A stretch of 23,347 nucleotides of DNA from Apostichopus parvimensis (lineage: Eukaryota; Echinodermata; Holothuroidea; Aspidochirotida; Stichopodidae), in contig KN883907.1 in assembly GCA_000934455.1 (NCBI GenBank), positions 53,686-77,032 of the forward strand, given 5' to 3'. The notes beneath the pieces were generated by a model. It saw only the letters and a program-made list of their open reading frames with translations. It had not been told where the DNA came from and did no database searches. Both the position numbers and the translations under genes were made by a program. This document shows positions 18,781-23,347 of this stretch, piece after piece. How positions within the stretch are numbered: the stretch's first letter is position 1; each line of letters opens with the position of its first letter.

Positions 18781-19680
18781 TAGCAGGAGACCCCATGCCC
18801 CTATCAGAAAGACCCTTCTGCCCCCCCCCCCTCTATTAAACCTACACCTTTCTTGTACAGAACTTCCTTCACATGATGTCAAAGATAATTTAATTGTAAT
18901 GCTGTGCTTAATTGAAATTAATGCAATTCTAAATTTTTAAAAGTTAAGTTGAAGTTAGGGTGTTGGTGTTTTATAATACTGATCAAGTTGAACAATTATA
19001 ATTTAGAGAGACCTTCATGGTCATACTGTACATCTGTCCCTAAGACCAGCTTGTACCGTATTTGTTGTATCCAAGACAGAACAAGAACTGAAAAGCACCT
19101 TTTCTTCCCCTTACGATCTGTTTTACAAAACCATAATTTATGGAAATTTTGTTCATTGTTGTTTTAATTTCTTGCTGGGGGGGAAGGACAATATTTTGCC
19201 TTTTTTCCTCCACTTTATAATTATTAACCACAAAGTGAATTTTAAATCTAGGGGGTGGGTGTACTGCCTTTTTTTTTCTCAGCTCTTACAAGAAATCTCT
19301 AATAAGTCTCTAGTGAAACTAAAACCAGTCAACAGATGGTGTGGTTATTGCCAGATTCCGTTAATATGCACCCAACCCTAACACAAAAAGTTTGTTTAAC
19401 ACTTAAGTGGTCACCTTTTAAATCGTGCCGTCAATCATGGAGAAGAAAGTGTGCAGAGGACGATAATATTTCTTTTCCCTTCATATGACAAATTTTTTAG
19501 GGGTCGTACCAGCAGCCAAAGCATTAAGTTTTCAGTCAGTGGTATGCAATTTAAGAGGAATAAAAACAAAAGTGAAACCAAGCCTTAATTTGAAATACAA
19601 AGCACAATCAAGTGTTAAAATTATTTAACAAGTATATCTATGGCTGATGCGATTAAATTTCTTTAGCAGCTAGACCGAGA
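18781..19680. other. Spacer, nothing recognised
   Basis: A C11 run lies at 18821-18831. Several 60- to 93-codon frames overlap on both strands, none with domain-like sequence. No RNA gene or further element was seen. Confidence 0.5.
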
Positions 19681-19694
19681 CAGTTTTCTCTGGG

Positions 19695-19735
19695 TTTTTT
19701 CTTTTTTTTTTTTCTTTTTTTCTTTTTTTTCTTTC
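19695..19735 (+). repeat. 41-base pure pyrimidine tract
   Basis: Every base from 19695 to 19735 is T or C, mostly T. It precedes an AG at 19769-19770 (TTTCGGCAG|GTTG) and could serve as a polypyrimidine tract for a plus-strand acceptor, or be plain low-complexity DNA. Confidence 0.85.
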
Positions 19736-19816
19736 ATTTTCCCGTTTTTTTGTCGCTGTGGATTTCGGCAGGTTGTTTAAAGAAAATTTATACAAAATTG
19801 GACTTTATGATTTGAG

Positions 19817-19993
19817 ATGGAGCAAAGGATGCAAAAAACATTTTTCAAGAAAATCTGTGAAGAAGATTTGGTTATTTCGGATTCTGAAGGGGATACAGTT
19901 ACCCTCAAAGCAGGTCTCCCCCGAAGGCATACGAAATCAGGAAAAAAATACAACTTAAGAGGGAATAATTTAAGCAAGGAGCTTCAGGAATAA
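19817..19993 (+). CDS. Candidate small coding frame, 58 codons, function unknown
   Basis: The ATG at 19817 sits in a good Kozak context (GAGATGG, G at -3 and +4). The frame encodes 58 residues ending in TAA. The peptide is polar and non-repetitive: a K-rich start, an acidic centre EEDLVISDSEGD, then a basic tail with RRHTKSGKKYNLRGN. This resembles a disordered nuclear-type segment rather than random AT-rich translation. An in-frame stop lies at 19808-19810, so it cannot extend far upstream. It follows the long pyrimidine tract. Two other frames are also open over much of the same stretch, so the call is uncertain. Options are a microprotein, a decayed exon or chance. Confidence 0.25.
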   Translation: MEQRMQKTFFKKICEEDLVISDSEGDTVTLKAGLPRRHTKSGKKYNLRGNNLSKELQE

Positions 19994-20586
19994 ACCCAAC
20001 AAGTCTCCAGAAGTCTGTGGCGAGGCTTTCTTAAGAATTAGGGGTGCTTTGTCAAAAAAAGGGAAAAGGCCTAAGACTAACTAGTATGACCTAGATCATA
20101 GGAAGAAAAATATAGATATGTCTGTTCTCGTATTAATGCAAGCCATTTTGGGTGATGTTTCTGTTTTTCATGGAATAACTGAGATGAGCTCTTTGCCTTT
20201 TCCAAAGTCGACTCTATTCTCTTTTTGAACTGATCGAATCGTCAATCGATCAATATCGGAAAAGTGAGGAATTTTTTTGTACATTTATGTACAAATCTAG
20301 GAATTATTTAAAGTGGCGTGCTAGCTGTATTGGCAACGACATCCATGTTCTGAGAATTCTGTGAAGGTTTTTCAGATCACAGATTGCAATATCTTATTTT
20401 TGTATTAATGTTGGTGGCATTGTACACTCATATTAATAGCAGATATTTGTATGACTACACCTTTATCAACATTTAAAAGCAATTGTACTGCGGTAAATTT
20501 GCATGTAAGAAGTTGGGCTAAAGTTGTGATTATCCTTTAACTAAGTATGAAGGGCATGCAGGCTCCTTCAGTCAAGAGTTCCAAAA
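19994..20586. other. AT-rich spacer with POU octamer
   Basis: A perfect octamer ATTTGCAT lies at 20497-20504. Nothing else was recognised. Confidence 0.5.
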
Positions 20587-20934
20587 TTGTTTTTCCAAAA
20601 TGTTTGGCTGATGTCCATCCTGCACATGGGTGGGGGTCTAAGTGGAGGTGTGTATAGGTATGGCCAGGGGTATATAGATGCAAACTGGCATATAATGATT
20701 TATCCATCTTTCAACTACATAATCTGTGTATTAAGTATATACAAGTTGAAATGCTGGCAGTGTAGTATTAAGAAGTGTGCACGTGTTAGAAGATGTAACC
20801 TATTTGGAGAGGAGTCTGTAAACAGAAATTGGGGGGGGAGGGAGAAAGAATTCCATCTCCCACCCCAGACCTACAGCCCTGATGATGGTCCGAGTTTTAA
20901 GTTTGCCAGTCGATCGCTGAGGCACAGTATTTGA
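20587..20934 (+). CDS. Doubtful open frame, 115 codons, only the end is coding-like
   Basis: This is the longest open frame in the window. Its first two-thirds, which include a GGG run and a hydrophobic IICVLSIYKL stretch, do not look like protein. The last 22 codons (from 20867), TYSPDDGPSFKFASRSLRHS and on to the stop, have varied codons and follow a pyrimidine-rich CATCTCCCACCCCAG. They could be a short terminal exon. I do not recognise it. It is listed because it neighbours the better candidate at 21030-21195. Confidence 0.15.
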   Translation: MFFQNVWLMSILHMGGGLSGGVYRYGQGYIDANWHIMIYPSFNYIICVLSIYKLKCWQCSIKKCARVRRCNLFGEESVNRNWGGREKEFHLPPQTYSPDDGPSFKFASRSLRHSI

Positions 20935-21029
20935 ACGAGTGGAATTTATCATACTTAATCTTGATGATATGCAGTGTGGTGAATGTGTGCATTATTAATA
21001 ATGTTTACCGAAAATACACTCTCACTAGC

Positions 21030-21195
21030 AGCTTCTGACCAAGGTTACAATATTTTATTTAAGAATTACTTTGACCCTCAGGTCAACCAGAGAGTGAACA
21101 GACTATTCTGTGGAGAGGGAAAACATAACGACTACACCAAGATGCCCTTTGCTGTGAATTTGATGCGTTCAGCATCAGAGTTGATACAAAACTGA
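21030..21195 (+). CDS. Candidate terminal coding exon, function unknown
   Basis: An acceptor-like ACACTCTCACTAGCAG precedes an open frame of 55 codons that ends in TGA. Its codons favour G or C at third positions (GTC AAC CAG, GTG AAC, GAC TAC ACC AAG ATG CCC), unlike the AT-rich surroundings, which is what a real exon shows. The peptide contains FKNYFDPQVNQRVN and HNDYTKMPFAVNLMRSASEL. It is mixed and polar with no low-complexity bias. An AATAAA at 21531-21536 could end a 3' untranslated region. The frame is also open from an ATG at 20983. I cannot name the family. A retrocopy fragment is another possibility. Confidence 0.35.
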
Positions 21196-22394
21196 CAAAT
21201 TTTGATGGATTCCTTTGATAAATTAATTATATCACGTGCGCAAACTTGCTGGCATGTCTTGTGCAGCCTTACCAAGATGTAGTATAAGTTTTAACATTGA
21301 CCTTGATGAAAATTTGATGGGTGTATCAAAATAGGTACAGGATTCGTGTGATGCATTATCTACTGAAAATGATAGAATGTAAATAGAGTTCAACTACCAA
21401 GGTATAAAGTGGGGGGTGGGGGAGGAGATTGGAAGGAGGGAGTAAGGCTCAGGCAAATAGCAACACGTTGAGTCTTCAGCTGTTCTGCAAAAGTTAGACA
21501 TCACCCATATAAACTATAGAAGAAGGGCCCAATAAACCTCTCCCCTATGTCTTGTCCTGGCATCCATTCTCATTTCTAGCAATCTGCTCTTCTAGTTTGC
21601 TGATACAATGTATCTGACCTGAAAGAAGAATGATGAAGATGGATGTTTTAATTCGAGAGTAATTTACTGTATTCCTCACTTACCTGTGTCTACTCTGTCC
21701 TAGTTACACTAGTCTCTGATCTACTCTAGCCTATAAACTTTCTTGCACTGTACCCCAAAAAGACCCTCCATCCCCTCTATCTATCTCTCTCTTTCTCTCC
21801 GCTCTCTCTCATAAGTTTCTCAAACATGGGATCTAGTTAATCATAAGGAAGAAAGTTTAGGACTCTTCTTGCATTACTGGTGTTTGTAATTAATGTGGTC
21901 ATACAGTGAACTATTAATTTATTAATTTACTTAGGTTATTTTTCCGGCCAGATTTAGCCATTACGTTTAGATGTCCTAGCTTCCTATACAGTGGCATGGA
22001 TGGATCTGGTCATTTCTGGCATGCTGTTTTTCAAGTTCCATGCTTTCTTAAATGTATTTCTTTAATCAAGTCAGATTAAAATAATGTTATAATTCTTTCT
22101 TTTAGTGTAATACATGTATGCGTACTTCATCATGGAGAATGTATAGACATTTGACCAGCTACCAAATTGTATTACATTAACTTAGCAGGAATTAAAAAAG
22201 ATAGTTGGAAATAACTCTAAAACCGTATTTAGATGTGGCAGAACGAAACGTCACTCCGTCTTCTTGCGGTGATGTCATTAAACCCTCTTGCCCCGGTTTA
22301 CACAGCAAACAATAAATATTTAGTTGACTTGGTTCCTTTGTCACCTGTCTCTTACTGTATAGGTACACACTCCATTATGAACCCTACCCTATAT
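21196..22394. other. Spacer; possible 3' untranslated region at its start
   Basis: If 21030-21195 is a terminal exon, the first part up to the AATAAA near 21531 may be its 3' untranslated region. Beyond that there is a G-rich patch at 21410-21440, a donor-like string on the minus strand near 21690, a CT-rich tract at 21768-21810 and AT-rich DNA. The 92-codon frame from 22233 runs into the inverted-repeat element and is not supported as a gene. Confidence 0.4.
21768..21810. repeat. CT-rich microsatellite tract
   Basis: A run dominated by CT and TCTC steps, including CTATCTATCTCTCTCTTTCT, is interrupted by single A or G bases. Confidence 0.8.
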
Positions 22395-22898
22395 CAGGGA
22401 TCTGCCCACACTGGGCGGCCCTGCCCAGCACTAAATATTACCGCCCAGCACTGTCAAAAAATCGTGACTCCCGCCCAGCACTATTTTCATCTAAAATCCA
22501 GACATTCCTAACAATGTATTCAACATAAATTGGGCCTAGCCTATATGCCAAAATCATACAGACTAATAATGCATCAGTTACACACAGAAACATTACTTAC
22601 GGCTCTCAATCGGTCCCTTGTAAAATCTCTTTGAAACAAACTAATAACTTTTACCAGGTAGGCTACGTAATATATTTCACTAAAAAAAAAAAAATTAAAA
22701 AATGTAAATTGTTAGCAAAACTAGTACTTGTGTATGTGCTTAAAAAGCTACACAATTAAGTGCCAGCATTTGGCATCTGAGCACCTTAAAAATCAAACAA
22801 ATTCTCAAAGGGGAGGGGGCCACCCCTCCCCCTTAGACCCCTCCCCCAGGACGGCGATCAGTATACCCGGCACTCAGGAAATCCTGGGCACATCCCTG
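22395..22898. mobile_element. Non-autonomous inverted-repeat DNA element, 6-bp flanking repeat
   Basis: The left end CAGGGATCTGCCCA (22395-22408) and the right end TGGGCACATCCCTG (22885-22898) are inverted repeats matching at 13 of 14 positions. Both ends abut the direct repeat CTATAT (22389-22394 and 22899-22904). Three copies of GCCCAGCACT lie just inside the left end at 22423, 22443 and 22473, like subterminal transposase sites. Near the right end is a G/C palindromic stretch (22810-22850) with GGGGAGGGGG and CCCCTCCCCC. No transposase frame is present, so it is non-autonomous. A 6-bp duplication does not fit the usual 8 bp of hAT, so the superfamily is left open. Confidence 0.8.
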
Positions 22899-22904
22899 CT
22901 ATAT

Positions 22905-23347
22905 GATTACTGAAAGCATTCTTGCATTGCACCCTCAATGACCCTCTTTAGGTTCACTGTCCTCTTCCCTCTCTTACTGCATAACCCGAGAGTTCTCTTT
23001 ATGACGTGGTTACTAGCGGAAATGTTCATCCGCTCGAATCCGATAAGTTGTCATCCTTGGTGGAAGTTTTCAAAGTCAGGAGAAAACTGTTTATGCCGTT
23101 TCTTTCGAGACAGTATAGTCGTAAACTCTCAGGTGTACAATTTAATCGCCGACAGTGGTGAATTTTTAAGCACTAATAAGGTGTTTAATGCACAGCTGTG
23201 TTTACTTGTTGTAAATTATACCAATAATCTGTTTGAAATCACTTAAAGGAACTCGTAATTCATATTTGCAAATATCCAGAGCTTTATTCTAGGATTAAAC
23301 ATGTCCGTGCTTCACTGTATATCGTGTATGCATATATTTATATCTAT
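22905..23347. other. Mixed-composition end of the window, doubtful frame
   Basis: A 102-codon plus-strand frame (22938-23246) begins with a leucine- and phenylalanine-rich stretch and later holds WWKFSKSGENCLCRFF. Its codons are more varied than in the spacer, but there is no recognised domain, good acceptor or start context. The CpG-bearing stretch 23000-23160 could equally be regulatory. The perfect palindrome ATTTGCAAAT lies at 23264-23273. Confidence 0.25.

Noticed and set aside
18601-18940. Overlapping 93- and 61-codon frames on opposite strands
   Set aside because: They read through the end of the hAT-like MITE and a C11 run, so they are accidental.
1-23347. CRISPR array, bacterial operon, ribosomal RNA or viral/LTR element
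   Set aside because: No direct-repeat/spacer pattern, no operon-like frames, no rRNA motifs and no reverse transcriptase, integrase or capsid-like stretch could be recognised. The only long array is the gap-free minisatellite.

Overview
The window reads as non-coding DNA from an animal nuclear genome: AT-rich (clearly under 40% GC by eye), with long homopolymers and no long open reading frame (the longest is 115 codons). There are no ribosomal, bacterial or viral genes. Two families of tRNA-headed SINEs, a non-autonomous hAT-like element with a perfect 8-bp target duplication, a second inverted-repeat DNA element and a 32-bp minisatellite all point to a metazoan. Recurrent AGGCCTA/TAGGCC strings and the SINE style are compatible with a marine invertebrate deuterostome such as an echinoderm or hemichordate, but that is inference and the species is not fixed by the sequence.

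Layout. 1-2380 is AT-rich spacer holding a short GC-rich palindromic island (651-713) and a CpG-rich stretch with four copies of ACGACGGC (1640-1874). A minus-strand tRNA-derived SINE lies at 2382-2626 and a tandem duplication of about 155 bp at 2986-3303. A dense nest of palindromes around a POU octamer lies at 4040-4089. 4.1-8.0 kb is spacer with C/G and T runs. On the minus strand, 8866-8750 and 8221-8016 form a possible pair of coding exons, the best protein-like signal in the left half. 8.9-11.4 kb is featureless spacer. 11390-11720 is CpG-rich with an RFX-type X-box.

A degraded SINE (about 12919-13205) is followed within about 50 bp by a 16-unit, 32-bp minisatellite (13255-13764). A compound trinucleotide microsatellite lies at 14776-14930. 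A better-preserved SINE of the same family, with target duplication and tail, is at 15943-16262. 16861-17250 looks like a candidate regulatory block.

The right end holds the hAT-like MITE (18402-18772), a pyrimidine tract followed by a 58-codon frame (19817-19993), and a coding-like possible terminal exon (21030-21195). It ends with a 504-bp inverted-repeat element (22395-22898) flanked by a 6-bp direct repeat and carrying a thrice-repeated subterminal motif.

No gene could be named. The candidate exons rest on codon composition, reading-frame openness and splice- or start-like signals only, so they are calls of low to moderate confidence. The window is best read as intron or intergenic DNA of one or more developmental-type loci, seeded with small non-autonomous mobile elements. 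No retroviral, LTR or Polinton remnant was recognised.
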